Assembly: GCF_004793475.1 (NCBI RefSeq)
Contig: NZ_SRYZ01000008.1
Coordinates: 51,240-115,239, forward strand
DNA: 64,000 bases
Source: Bacteroides muris (ex Afrizal et al. 2022)
GTDB taxonomy: Bacteria > Bacteroidota > Bacteroidia > Bacteroidales > Bacteroidaceae
Reading direction: 5' to 3'
A model generated the notes under the pieces. It searched no databases. It worked only from the letters and a program-made list of their open reading frames with translations, and had not been told where the DNA came from. The position numbers and the translations under genes are program-made. This document shows positions 1 through 7,755 of this stretch, one piece after another; the stretch's first letter is position 1; each line of letters opens with the position of its first letter.

Positions 1-188
1 GTATGAAATCCCAATTTTAAAGCGGCTTCATTGATGCTGCGTAATGATGTTCCTTCCGTAGTTGCAAAACAGTATCGGGATATTGTTTCCAATGAATAGT
101 TTGTTCCAAAGAAATCGCATATCATTTGTAAGCAGGCTAAACCGCACTGCATAGAGTCGTACTGTTTATGGAGTGGGAATCTCATCAT
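1..188 (-). CDS. Peptidase-containing ABC exporter (C39), N-terminal fragment
   Basis: This is the first 62 residues of a gene that runs off the left edge. The visible part is a C39 cysteine peptidase domain: Gln9, then the catalytic Cys15 in the motif DSMQCGLAC, followed by a helix typical of these domains (LQMICDFFG). In this family (PCAT/AMS exporters) the C39 domain cuts a precursor after a double glycine, and the fused ABC transporter exports the core peptide. The ATG at 188 overlaps the stop of the upstream outer-membrane gene (ATGATGA), so the two are probably translationally coupled; a second ATG lies at 185. The membrane and ATPase domains are outside the window, so transporter architecture is inferred from the domain and from the GG-leader precursor at 3914-4090. 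Confidence 0.85.
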   Translation of the reverse strand, partial: MMRFPLHKQYDSMQCGLACLQMICDFFGTNYSLETISRYCFATTEGTSLRSINEAALKLGFH

Positions 189-2479
189 TCTTTCAATAAC
201 TGTATGTTCGGTTTTTCTTGTTGCAGATATTGGCTTTTTCTTTTGGGGGCTTTATATTTCCATACATATTGAACGGTGAAGTAAAGCATTTTGTCCCGTT
301 TGGGGTAATCGTAGTTTATGTAACTGTGATAATCCAACCGGGTATCGTCAATAGAGTAGGCATATTCATAAGGTTCTATCATGTAGCGCATGCCGATTCC
401 TACGTTCCAATTGGTATTTATATTCCAGTTAAGTGCCATTCTGCAATCGGTAGAATTCTTCCTTTTGGAATATTCCTCATGAGAATAGGGCTGGAAGCTG
501 ATGGAACCGTTCAGCGAGATATTTTTATAATAGAAACGCCAATTGGGATAAATGCTTATCCAGCTTTTCGTGGTATTCTCAAAAAAGCATCTACGGTATC
601 TTCCCATCAATCCGATATGCCCTACATTCTTTATGTTGTATCTGGCACTGAGCGTGGCAATAAGCTGGGACTCCCTTTTCTTGTTTTCGTAAGTGTAGGC
701 ATAAACCTCTCCTTCCTTCCGGCCTATTCTTTCGTATATATCCATATATCGGGCATAGCAGATGTCGGGTTCTATATACCAGGCTCCTAGGGTGAACCGG
801 TAGGCTGCTCCGCTCTCGATGGTATAACTTGGCTCAAGGTAGGGGTTTCCTTTGATGACTTGAAGGCTGTCTGTGGAGGTGTTGTACGGGTTCAGCAGGG
901 AAATGGAAGGATTGGATGTATATCCCCGGACGTAGCCTTTAAGCAGATGATGCTTCCGGAATGAGTAGCTTGCATTTCCCGAAACTCTTATCTTGTAGTA
1001 TTGATTCTTGATGTCTTCTATTTTATTGTAATGACAATCCAGTCCCAACGATAGCATATACGAAAAAGGTGTTTTTGCACTACTGTATGTGGCATACAAG
1101 TATTCGTTCCAGCTTCGGTAGTCGAAAGTATTGCTGCCTGCGGTCGAAGTGTTGTCCAATTTCCCGTTTATATAGTAAGTGTCACTTCCTATTGTCAGTT
1201 CGTTTTTGTTGTCCCATTTCTTTTGGTATTCGGCTATGTAACTGCCGGTCTGATAAACCATTTTATAGCGGTTCTCATTGGAATAGTTGTAATTGTCGGA
1301 AAATTCATGGTTACAGTTGCTGTCTTTATTGAGGCTGTAACTGTAACTGAGGGTACTTTCAAGCAGGCTTTTCTCGCTCAGCCGATATTGGTGCAATACT
1401 TTCCCGGCATAGGTAATGGGACGGTTGTGGGTTAATCTCCGGGCATCATATTCATAGGAAGTCTCTTTTTGTGAGATACTCCCTTCTCCCCACTTTCTTG
1501 TTTTTGTGTTGTTATAATCGGCATATAAACTGTAAGAGAGGTAGTTGTTAAGGTTGGGTACAAAGTCTCCCCCTATGTAAAAGGCGGCATTGTGCGAATT
1601 GTGCCGGGTATTTAAGCTGTAGTCTTTGTCTGTTCCGGAGTAATGCTGTTCTCCGTATTCATTCCCTTTTTCACGGTTGGCTCCCGACCAAAACAAGATG
1701 GTATAGAAAGAGAATTTGTCGTTTCCGGTTTCAAAACTTCCACTGTGAGAGTTTGTCACCATTCCCGGATGGACGTCATTGTACAGATTCAGTAACCGGT
1801 AAGTCTGGCTTCTTTTTTTGAGCTTGATATTGAGCACCGTTGCATGCCCGTCTTTTAGGTATTTGACCGGTGGATTTTCCATTATTTCTATGCTTTCCAC
1901 TTCTGCCGGGTCGATGGATTCTATGGAAGTGTCTCGTTGCATATTATTGACCAATATGACTACGTTCTGTTCATCGGCCGTCTTTATTTTCCGCATGGAC
2001 AAATCCACCTTTAAATTGGGTATTTCTTGCAAGGCTTCGTAAATGCTTTTCTCTTTCCTGGCATTTCCAGACAGATGAAAAAGAGTGCTTTGGGCATTGG
2101 ACTTTATGACGTTGCTACGGTCTGCGGTTATTACGACGTTATCCAAATTCACATTCTTCACCGGGTAGAGTGTATGTCCTAATTCCTTGTTGCCATTCAA
2201 GTAGATGGTGCCGTTCACGCTTTGATAGTTGTCGTGGTAGATGTGATACGTGTACTCTTTTTCCGGTAGCTTTCCGAATATGTATTGCCCGTTCTTGTTT
2301 GTGAATGTCTTATGAGAAGAGGAGTCGGACATCGCTTGAATCCATACGGTTGCGTGTTCAACTCCTTTTCCAAGGGTATCTGTTACGATGCCTGAAAGTT
2401 GCCGGAGGTTTTGCCCCTTGGCTGCGTGAGACCCCAGATATGATATAGCGAGGATAATCAAGAGTATTTTATAGTTCAT
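185..2479 (-). CDS. Outer-membrane beta-barrel protein of the RiPP locus
   Basis: 764 residues. It has a signal peptide (start MNYKILLIILAISYL), a carboxypeptidase-regulatory-like beta-sandwich at about residues 28-105, a plug-like region (VVITADRS, later ESIEIMENPPVKYLKDG), and then a long aromatic-rich beta-barrel of the OMP_b-brl_3 type. I chose the ATG at 2479 rather than the TTG at 2488. It follows the radical SAM gene by 12 nt and its stop overlaps the exporter start, so it belongs to the same operon. There is no SusD partner, which argues against glycan uptake. A role in moving the mature peptide across the outer membrane, or in taking it up, is my inference from position only. Confidence 0.85.
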   Translation of the reverse strand: MNYKILLIILAISYLGSHAAKGQNLRQLSGIVTDTLGKGVEHATVWIQAMSDSSSHKTFTNKNGQYIFGKLPEKEYTYHIYHDNYQSVNGTIYLNGNKELGHTLYPVKNVNLDNVVITADRSNVIKSNAQSTLFHLSGNARKEKSIYEALQEIPNLKVDLSMRKIKTADEQNVVILVNNMQRDTSIESIDPAEVESIEIMENPPVKYLKDGHATVLNIKLKKRSQTYRLLNLYNDVHPGMVTNSHSGSFETGNDKFSFYTILFWSGANREKGNEYGEQHYSGTDKDYSLNTRHNSHNAAFYIGGDFVPNLNNYLSYSLYADYNNTKTRKWGEGSISQKETSYEYDARRLTHNRPITYAGKVLHQYRLSEKSLLESTLSYSYSLNKDSNCNHEFSDNYNYSNENRYKMVYQTGSYIAEYQKKWDNKNELTIGSDTYYINGKLDNTSTAGSNTFDYRSWNEYLYATYSSAKTPFSYMLSLGLDCHYNKIEDIKNQYYKIRVSGNASYSFRKHHLLKGYVRGYTSNPSISLLNPYNTSTDSLQVIKGNPYLEPSYTIESGAAYRFTLGAWYIEPDICYARYMDIYERIGRKEGEVYAYTYENKKRESQLIATLSARYNIKNVGHIGLMGRYRRCFFENTTKSWISIYPNWRFYYKNISLNGSISFQPYSHEEYSKRKNSTDCRMALNWNINTNWNVGIGMRYMIEPYEYAYSIDDTRLDYHSYINYDYPKRDKMLYFTVQYVWKYKAPKRKSQYLQQEKPNIQLLKE

Positions 2480-2491
2480 GATTTGCAAACG

Positions 2492-3811
2492 TTAAGTAAA
2501 AAAGACAGGTTGCTTATTGCCGAATATCTTACGGGATATATATTCATTGTTGAAACGGTACGTAATGTAATCATCCATGGTAATTTCCATTGTTTTTAGC
2601 GGACACATCTGTTCTGCCTTATTGGGGTGTTCCAATATCTTTTGTTTGCAGAGTCCCCAGCATTGCGGTAACAATTTGCATCGGATACATGCTGAATCAT
2701 TGTATGTTTTGATGGCGGTTCTTTTCTCCAGTTTGTTTTGTTCCCACTCAATGCTTCCGTCTGAAGTAAGTTGGCCTTCTTGGTGAGTGCTTGTGAAATC
2801 TCTTCCAGTACAATTATAGACATCACCATTATAAGATATAACCACATTGTTTTTTAAGTCCATGAGGCACGAGTAATTCCGTCTACCGAAATTGAGGTAT
2901 GACAAACGGAAATTCAACCGTAACATTTCATTAATGAATTCTTTGAGATCGGTTCCCGTACTGGAATCATCTGACGCAGTGGTTTGCCATACACGCTCCA
3001 AATGAATCCTTATCTTCTTTCTGTCTATGTCTTGTATGTCATTGACAACGGAGTGCAGGTGTTTGAAGGTCTGATTGTCGAAATTTATTCTTAAATTGAT
3101 GCGCGAATCATAAGCATTAGTTAGGTCATGGATGGCTTTCATCACGACATCATAAGTACCTTCTTTAAATTCCGGTGATTTTTTGATGGAATTGTGCTTT
3201 TCTCTGTACCCGTCAATGGTTATCTGGAAAGTGGCGTCAAGTTCTGCTAACATAGGAATAATATCTTCTGTTATACGGGTCGCATTTGTAACGATGGAAA
3301 CTCTAATGTCCTTGTTTATCGTCTTTGCATAATCTTTTACTTTAAACAGCAAAGGTGCAACTTCTTCTTTAAAATACAACATGGGTTCACCACCAAACAG
3401 AGAAAAATGTATGATGGATATGTCTTCTCTGTTTAGTATGTTTTGTGCATATCTGAACACTTTATTCTGTTGCTGACAAGATAAGTGGCTGCCTACAATA
3501 TGCTTTTCAAAGCAATACCAGCATCTGACATTACAATCTAATGAAGGAAGTAAAGTTAGATTGAAGGTTCCGGAAGTATCGCTCTTGTGGTATTCTTGTA
3601 TAAGGTTACTGTATTCGTCTACATTGTTTTCCACTATAAAGCCGTTTTCTTGTAAAACCTTCAAAGTGGTTTCGTTAACTTTATCATAGTCGTTGTTTTG
3701 TATGAGGTCATAGGTACAGCGGTTTATTACGATGTAATTGTCATGGTATGTGTTGAAGCATAGCATACCTGCATTGCATGACGTATACAAATTATAATAG
3801 CTGCTTTTCAT
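2492..3811 (-). CDS. Radical SAM/SPASM peptide maturase
   Basis: 439 residues. The radical SAM cluster motif CNVRCWYC (Cys93, Cys97, Cys100) binds the 4Fe-4S cluster that cleaves S-adenosylmethionine, and GGEP lies at 141-144. The C-terminal part carries a SPASM domain: Cys315 and Cys334 (a GX4C end), then Cys375-X2-Cys378-X5-Cys384-X3-Cys388 and Cys403, the usual auxiliary-cluster pattern. The N-terminal 85 residues would fit a peptide-recognition region. It lies just downstream of a Cys-rich GG-leader precursor and upstream of a C39 exporter, so it is very likely the modifying enzyme of a RiPP pathway (the 'GG-Bacteroidales' type of maturase). The bond it makes, for example a thioether, cannot be told from sequence. 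Confidence 0.93.
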   Translation of the reverse strand: MKSSYYNLYTSCNAGMLCFNTYHDNYIVINRCTYDLIQNNDYDKVNETTLKVLQENGFIVENNVDEYSNLIQEYHKSDTSGTFNLTLLPSLDCNVRCWYCFEKHIVGSHLSCQQQNKVFRYAQNILNREDISIIHFSLFGGEPMLYFKEEVAPLLFKVKDYAKTINKDIRVSIVTNATRITEDIIPMLAELDATFQITIDGYREKHNSIKKSPEFKEGTYDVVMKAIHDLTNAYDSRINLRINFDNQTFKHLHSVVNDIQDIDRKKIRIHLERVWQTTASDDSSTGTDLKEFINEMLRLNFRLSYLNFGRRNYSCLMDLKNNVVISYNGDVYNCTGRDFTSTHQEGQLTSDGSIEWEQNKLEKRTAIKTYNDSACIRCKLLPQCWGLCKQKILEHPNKAEQMCPLKTMEITMDDYITYRFNNEYISRKIFGNKQPVFFT

Positions 3812-3845
3812 GGTTATATGGCAAATTTAAAGTTCGTTGGTAAAA

Positions 3846-3891
3846 GACAGAATATAGATATTAGTTCGCACCATTTTTACTATATTCTGTC
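3846..3891 (-). terminator. Hairpin between precursor and maturase genes
   Basis: A perfect 12-bp inverted repeat (GACAGAATATAG / CTATATTCTGTC, arms 3846-3857 and 3880-3891) lies in the 102-nt gap between the precursor and the maturase. On the transcribed strand it is followed only by TTTTA, so it would be a weak terminator or an RNA processing/stability structure. That would give more precursor than enzyme mRNA, as is common in RiPP operons. Confidence 0.5.
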
Positions 3892-3913
3892 GTTCTAAGA
3901 GGCTTAAGAACAT

Positions 3914-4090
3914 TTAGTGTTCTCCTTTATTCGGTCTTATTGGGGTAGTTGCACTACAACAATCGCCACAATTGCAATCGCAACCATTGTTCATGTAAAC
4001 ATCCTCATTGGCTCCTCCTTTCAGTAGAGCCATTTCTTCCTCTTTGAGTTGTATCATTTCAAGAGGTAAAGTTGATTTTAATTCATTCAT
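3914..4090 (-). CDS. RiPP precursor peptide with double-glycine leader
   Basis: A 58-residue peptide. The leader (residues 1-26) has the pattern of double-glycine leaders: hydrophobic residues spaced by charged ones, ending EEEMALLKGG. The predicted core (27-58) holds five cysteines in nine residues, CDCNCGDCC (37-45), then a Thr/Pro/Arg tail. A C39 peptidase would cut after Gly26, and such a peptidase begins at the end of this operon; a radical SAM-SPASM enzyme follows directly. It lies 46 nt downstream of the DUF3244 gene. Family membership (Bacteroidales GG-leader natural-product precursors) is inferred from leader, core and neighbours. Its activity is unknown. Confidence 0.88.
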   Translation of the reverse strand: MNELKSTLPLEMIQLKEEEMALLKGGANEDVYMNNGCDCNCGDCCSATTPIRPNKGEH

Positions 4091-4136
4091 AATCGTTACA
4101 TTTTGAGTTGATAATTATTGGGATAGCTATCTTTTT

Positions 4137-4505
4137 TTAGTCAAAAATGAAACTTCCGTAAAAAGAATCTTCTCCTATTTTCAATTCAAGGGTATATTCT
4201 CCTTCGTACAAACTATATACTTCGAACGTATGGCATCGTGAAGATGTCATGTCATTGTAGGAATAAACAATATTACCCATGCTATCTTTTATAGACGTTT
4301 GAAGTCCTGATATTGTTACATCCGAATAGATACGGATTGTATTTCCGTCAATAGTAGCGGTAGGTATTAAAGTAATGGAGCGTTTGTCTTTATCCCAATT
4401 TCCTTTGGAGTCGGAAGTTCTATATAATGGGATATCCTCTTCTATAGCCTTAATACTCATACAGCAGAATATGCCTAAAACCAACAGTAGATACTTTGCT
4501 TTCAT
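4137..4505 (-). CDS. Secreted DUF3244-type protein
   Basis: 122 residues. The start at 4505 gives a clean signal peptide (MKAKYLLLVLGIFCCMSIKA). An upstream in-frame ATG at 4601 would put 32 polar residues in front of it and would overlap the repeat array. The mature part (about 100 residues, with IRIYSDVTISGLQTSIKD and a GEYTLEL near the end) looks like the small beta-sandwich family DUF3244 of Bacteroides. It sits between the regulator and the precursor gene in the same orientation. Its role in the locus is unknown; a secreted accessory or immunity-like function is possible but not shown. Confidence 0.7.
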   Translation of the reverse strand: MKAKYLLLVLGIFCCMSIKAIEEDIPLYRTSDSKGNWDKDKRSITLIPTATIDGNTIRIYSDVTISGLQTSIKDSMGNIVYSYNDMTSSRCHTFEVYSLYEGEYTLELKIGEDSFYGSFIFD

Positions 4506-4531
4506 TTGATTTTGTTTTTGTTTCGTTGTCG

Positions 4532-4539
4532 CAAAGTTG
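4532..4539 (-). promoter_or_regulatory. Possible -7 box for the DUF3244-precursor operon
   Basis: The minus strand reads CAACTTTG, one base off the Bacteroides -7 consensus TAnnTTTG, about 25 nt upstream of the chosen DUF3244 start. No good -33 TTTG is seen at the right distance, which fits a promoter that depends on an activator binding the repeats further upstream (4581-4660). Confidence 0.35.
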
Positions 4540-4580
4540 AAAATAAAAATGATTTTATTAAGACTTCTTGCTGCTTTATG

Positions 4581-4660
4581 TATGTGCATGGTTGTGTGCA
4601 CATCGCTTCTTTGTGTGCAAAAGTATGTGTAGGGCTATGTGCAAAAATATGTGCATGAAT
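4581..4660. repeat. 12-bp direct-repeat array with TGTGCA core
   Basis: Six copies of a degenerate 12-mer (for example TATGTGCAAAAA). The TGTGCA cores begin at 4583, 4595, 4614, 4626 (TGTGTA), 4638 and 4650, so the steps are 12, 19, 12, 12 and 12 bp. The array lies between the regulator gene and the DUF3244-precursor operon, roughly 50-125 bp upstream of the likely start of transcription. The spacing is near one helical turn per unit, as for cooperative binding of a regulator on one face of DNA. The TPR-HTH protein encoded next door is the obvious candidate, which is inference. Confidence 0.6.
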
Positions 4661-4693
4661 GGATGAAAGGTGTTCATCCTTTGGATAAGATGC

Positions 4694-6448
4694 TTATAAT
4701 GAGTCTATAATCTTGTCCCACATTTCCGGGCTTCCTTTACTTCCGGTTACTTTCTGGTAAAGCCTCCTCCGGATGGAAGAAATGCTTTCCGGCTTGAGTT
4801 GCAGTAGGCGTGCGATGTCCGCTTGGCGGAATTGGAGTTTGAGAAGTATGCAGACGTGCAATTCGTTTTCGTTGGGAGTGTGCAGCGAATACAGCCTTTC
4901 GAAGAAGGTAGGGTAGGCGGGGGGTATGAGTTCTTTTAGTGAATCCCATTCTTCCTGAATGATATAAGCTTCACCACGTGCAGAGTTTGCACGTCCTTGG
5001 AGTTTCTTGTATATCTCGGAACAGAACAAGTAGTCTTGGGCTTCTTTTTCTTGTTCTTTTTCGATTGCTTGCTGCTGCAGGATGTGATTGAGTAATTCTA
5101 TTTTCTGTCCTAATTGTTTCTTCAGTATGCTATTATCGGGAATATTGATATTTACCAGATTCTTTTCCAACTCTTCCTTCTGCGCTTTGTGCCTTTCGAG
5201 GAAATCAATTTTTTCTCTGTTTTCTTTTTCTATTGTACGAAGCTTGTCCAGTTGTTGCTCCAATTCCAGACGTTTCCGCTTGCTGCATTGACGGTAAGCG
5301 ATAAATGAGAGTATGGCAATGACAAATCCTCCGCTGATAATACAAATCCAGGATGTTTGGCGGTTGTTCTCTGCTTTCAGTCTGTTGTTCTCTTTCTCAC
5401 GCAGTTGGTAGTTGTAAAGGGAATGCATCCGATGGATGGTTTCCGTTTGCGTGAGTTTCTGTATGGAGTCGGTATACAAAAGGTAACCATTGAGGTAACT
5501 GGATGCTTGCTGCGCGCCATTCTGTTTGAGGGTGAGTTCCAATAATCTGCGGCAGGCTGTTTGCTTGGCATAGACAGAACCGAAGCCCAACAGCTCTTTG
5601 TAATACCATGTGGCGGAATCCATCTGAAAGGTTATATCATATAGACGGGCGGCAATGCTGTAAATGGCACTCCTACTGGGACGCTCAATATCCCTTAGGG
5701 CATTCTGCAATACTGCATGGGCAGAATCGTATTCCTGCAAATCTGTGTAAATTGCGACAAGTTGCCCTTGCATCATATTAAATAAATCTGCGCGTTGTAA
5801 TTGTTGGCTCAATCGGTTTGCTTCTTTGAAGTAGGCTAATGTGCTGTCTCGTTTGCCCAATTCTCTGTACATATTGCCTATGTCCCTCAATGTGAAAACC
5901 ATGCCGACACTGTCTTTCAGTATATTGTCGTATTCTCCCCCTTTCTTATACATCTCCAAAGCTTCGGTATACATGCTTTGATAAGCAAACAGCGTCCCCA
6001 TCTGGCTGTAAATCTTGCTTTTCAGTTTGTATCCTCCGTCTTCGGGCAATGCTTCCGCAGCTTTTTCGAAGTACCCCAACGCCTGCGGTGCGTCTCCCAA
6101 GTCGCGATACACCCTTCCGGCATAGTAGTAAGCTTCCGGCAGATGCCGTTCATCGTCTTTCTTTATATAATAATGTAACACGGGCAGTATCAGGCTGTCC
6201 GATGTATGCTGTATATATGCCTTGTCGTTCGCTTTGATGCAGAGTAGCCGATAATACATCTGCACGGCTTCCGGTTCGGCCTGCATGCTGCTGTCGATGC
6301 TTTTCAGCAAAGTGATGGCACTGTCCGGGTTGGCACTTGCCAGGCTGTCCGCAAGAATCAATGATTGTGGATGGGACTTGCGTCCGCAGGCGTAGAAGAG
6401 GCTCGGCAGGACAAGAAGAAGCAATAATGTCCGTATTATTATTTTCAT
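4694..6448 (-). CDS. TPR / membrane / coiled-coil / HTH regulator
   Basis: 584 residues. The N-terminus is a lipoprotein-like signal (LLLLLVLPSLFYAC). It is followed by tetratricopeptide repeats (about 50-330; YYYAGRVYRDLGDAPQALGYF is one clear unit), one membrane segment at about 365-385 (WICIISGGFVIAILSFIAY), a long coiled coil (about 390-470), and a C-terminal helix-turn-helix (ADIARLLQLKPESISSIRRRL). This layout, with a periplasmic sensor and a cytoplasmic DNA-binding end, is seen in Bacteroidetes regulators. It is the first gene of the RiPP locus on this strand and probably controls it. The ATG follows a TATATTTG box by only 5 nt, so its mRNA may be leaderless. Confidence 0.75.
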   Translation of the reverse strand: MKIIIRTLLLLLVLPSLFYACGRKSHPQSLILADSLASANPDSAITLLKSIDSSMQAEPEAVQMYYRLLCIKANDKAYIQHTSDSLILPVLHYYIKKDDERHLPEAYYYAGRVYRDLGDAPQALGYFEKAAEALPEDGGYKLKSKIYSQMGTLFAYQSMYTEALEMYKKGGEYDNILKDSVGMVFTLRDIGNMYRELGKRDSTLAYFKEANRLSQQLQRADLFNMMQGQLVAIYTDLQEYDSAHAVLQNALRDIERPSRSAIYSIAARLYDITFQMDSATWYYKELLGFGSVYAKQTACRRLLELTLKQNGAQQASSYLNGYLLYTDSIQKLTQTETIHRMHSLYNYQLREKENNRLKAENNRQTSWICIISGGFVIAILSFIAYRQCSKRKRLELEQQLDKLRTIEKENREKIDFLERHKAQKEELEKNLVNINIPDNSILKKQLGQKIELLNHILQQQAIEKEQEKEAQDYLFCSEIYKKLQGRANSARGEAYIIQEEWDSLKELIPPAYPTFFERLYSLHTPNENELHVCILLKLQFRQADIARLLQLKPESISSIRRRLYQKVTGSKGSPEMWDKIIDSL

Positions 6449-6453
6449 ATCGG

Positions 6454-6461
6454 CAAATATA
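6454..6461 (-). promoter_or_regulatory. -7 promoter box before the TPR-HTH regulator
   Basis: TATATTTG on the minus strand matches TAnnTTTG exactly and ends 5 nt before the ATG. No TTTG is seen 19-21 nt upstream. If used, transcription would begin at or next to the start codon. Confidence 0.45.
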
Positions 6462-6622
6462 GCGTTTTATTTTATAAGTCTTGGAATTCACGTTGGCTTA
6501 ATACTCTTTTTGAAACATAGATTGCGCAGGTAAGATACTTCAACGCACTAAAGCGTTAAACTACACACAAAACAGTTTATTTCGACACATAGGACAGCTT
6601 GTTTCAACGTGTGAAACAAACT

Positions 6623-6740
6623 GTTCCATTAGGGAGAACACTTTGTTCCATTAGGGAGAACACTTTGTTCCATTAGGGAGAACACTTTGTTCCATTATAG
6701 AGAACACTTTGTTTCATATTGATTGAGCACTTTGTTTCAT
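6623..6740. repeat. 22-bp tandem repeat, about five copies
   Basis: The unit begins GTTCCATTAGGGAGAACACT and ends TT. Units begin at 6623, 6645, 6667, 6689 and 6711 and then drift (the next starts at 6734). Each unit has inverted GTTC...GAAC halves, so each could be a protein site or a small hairpin. It lies 175-290 bp upstream of the regulator of the RiPP locus. Confidence 0.7.
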
Positions 6741-6831
6741 GCCATATAAACAAAGTGTTCACCATTGTGAACTAATATGTTATCTGTATTTTGAACATGA
6801 AGACGATAGGTGTCTTTATACCCAATTCCGA

Positions 6832-6871
6832 GGCTTGCAGATACTTTGTCTGCAAGGGGTATCTGCAAGCC
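6832..6871. repeat. Perfect 13-bp inverted repeat
   Basis: GGCTTGCAGATAC (6832-6844) and GTATCTGCAAGCC (6859-6871) are exact reverse complements around a 14-nt loop. It is about 110 bp downstream of the birA stop, so it may end that transcript, although no T-tract follows. It could also be an operator. Confidence 0.55.
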
Positions 6872-6981
6872 TGCAACTAATTGTCTTGCAGTGAAGTAAG
6901 TGCCGAAACCTTGCAGATGGCAGATAAAATGAGAAAAAAACTCTATGTAGCGGTGCGGCTGAGCCGGGACAGCCTATGGCT

Positions 6982-7755
6982 TTACAATATGTATTGTACT
7001 TCCTTGAAGAGATATTCCCGTTCTTTGCCGTTTTCGTCTTCCAGTATAAAACGTCCGTCTTGCTCTACACGCAGCAACCGGGCAAGGAACTTGCCGTCGG
7101 CGTCTTCATAAGGATGCAATCCCCGGCGACGGAAAAGGGAGCGGGCATACCGTGTGGATATCTCGTCGGAGTAGGCAGCGAAGTCCTCCATTTGGAGGCT
7201 GTTGTAGTAGATTTGTATACGTCTCAGGATATGGGCAAGGATTTCATAACGGTCGTGCTCCTTTCCGGTGATTTGTTTCAGTGAGACGGGGTTGGGAGCA
7301 TCACTGTTGAAGACTTCCTGGTTGATGTTGATGCCGATTCCGGCAATGCTACGCTTGATATGGTGTCCGGAAAGGTCGTTCTCTATCAGTATGCCGCAGA
7401 TTTTCCGGTCTTTCCAATAGATGTCGTTCGGCCATTTGATGGTGATTTCATCAGACCATCTGCTCAGTTCTTCCTTAATAGTGAGGGAGACGATTTGTGA
7501 AAGGATGAACTGCCGGCGGGCTTCCAGAAAAGAAGGGTAGAGTACAACGCTGAAAAGCAGGTTCTTGCCTTCTTCGGCTTCCCAGGTGTTGCCGCGCTGG
7601 CCTTTACCGGCGGTTTGGAACTCGGCAGTCACGGTCGTCAGTTCGGCAACGGATTCTTGCAACCGGTTGCAAAGCTGGCTGAGGTATTGATTGGTTGATG
7701 CCGTTTCGTCCAATGCCACCAGCGGGAACGGGAATGTGTCAGGGCAGGGCTTCAT
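6982..7755 (-). CDS. birA: Biotin--[acetyl-CoA-carboxylase] ligase
   Basis: 257 residues. This is the catalytic type of biotin protein ligase, which attaches biotin to the carboxyl-carrier lysine via biotinyl-AMP. Visible motifs are GKGQRGNTWEA (adenylate-binding GRGRxG loop), KWPNDIY (substrate-binding KWPND), ICGILIEN and GIGININ. The N-terminal DNA-binding domain of E. coli BirA is absent, so it is an enzyme only, as in most Bacteroidota. The C-terminal SH3-like domain ends in LFKEVQYIL. Its start overlaps the end of the YjbR-type gene by 17 nt. Confidence 0.95.
   Translation of the reverse strand: MKPCPDTFPFPLVALDETASTNQYLSQLCNRLQESVAELTTVTAEFQTAGKGQRGNTWEAEEGKNLLFSVVLYPSFLEARRQFILSQIVSLTIKEELSRWSDEITIKWPNDIYWKDRKICGILIENDLSGHHIKRSIAGIGININQEVFNSDAPNPVSLKQITGKEHDRYEILAHILRRIQIYYNSLQMEDFAAYSDEISTRYARSLFRRRGLHPYEDADGKFLARLLRVEQDGRFILEDENGKEREYLFKEVQYIL

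Larger units (their letters stand above)
6449..6981. other. 533-bp repeat-rich intergenic region
   Basis: No credible gene. It holds a short palindrome (GTTTCA / TGAAAC, 6601-6617), a 22-bp tandem array (6623-6740), a reverse copy of part of that unit (AAAGTGTTC, 6752-6760) and a perfect 13-bp inverted repeat (6832-6871). It separates the RiPP locus from birA and probably contains the regulatory region of the locus. Confidence 0.6.

Noticed and set aside
6623..6740. Possible CRISPR array
   Set aside because: The 22-bp units are directly adjacent with no spacers, and no cas gene is near.
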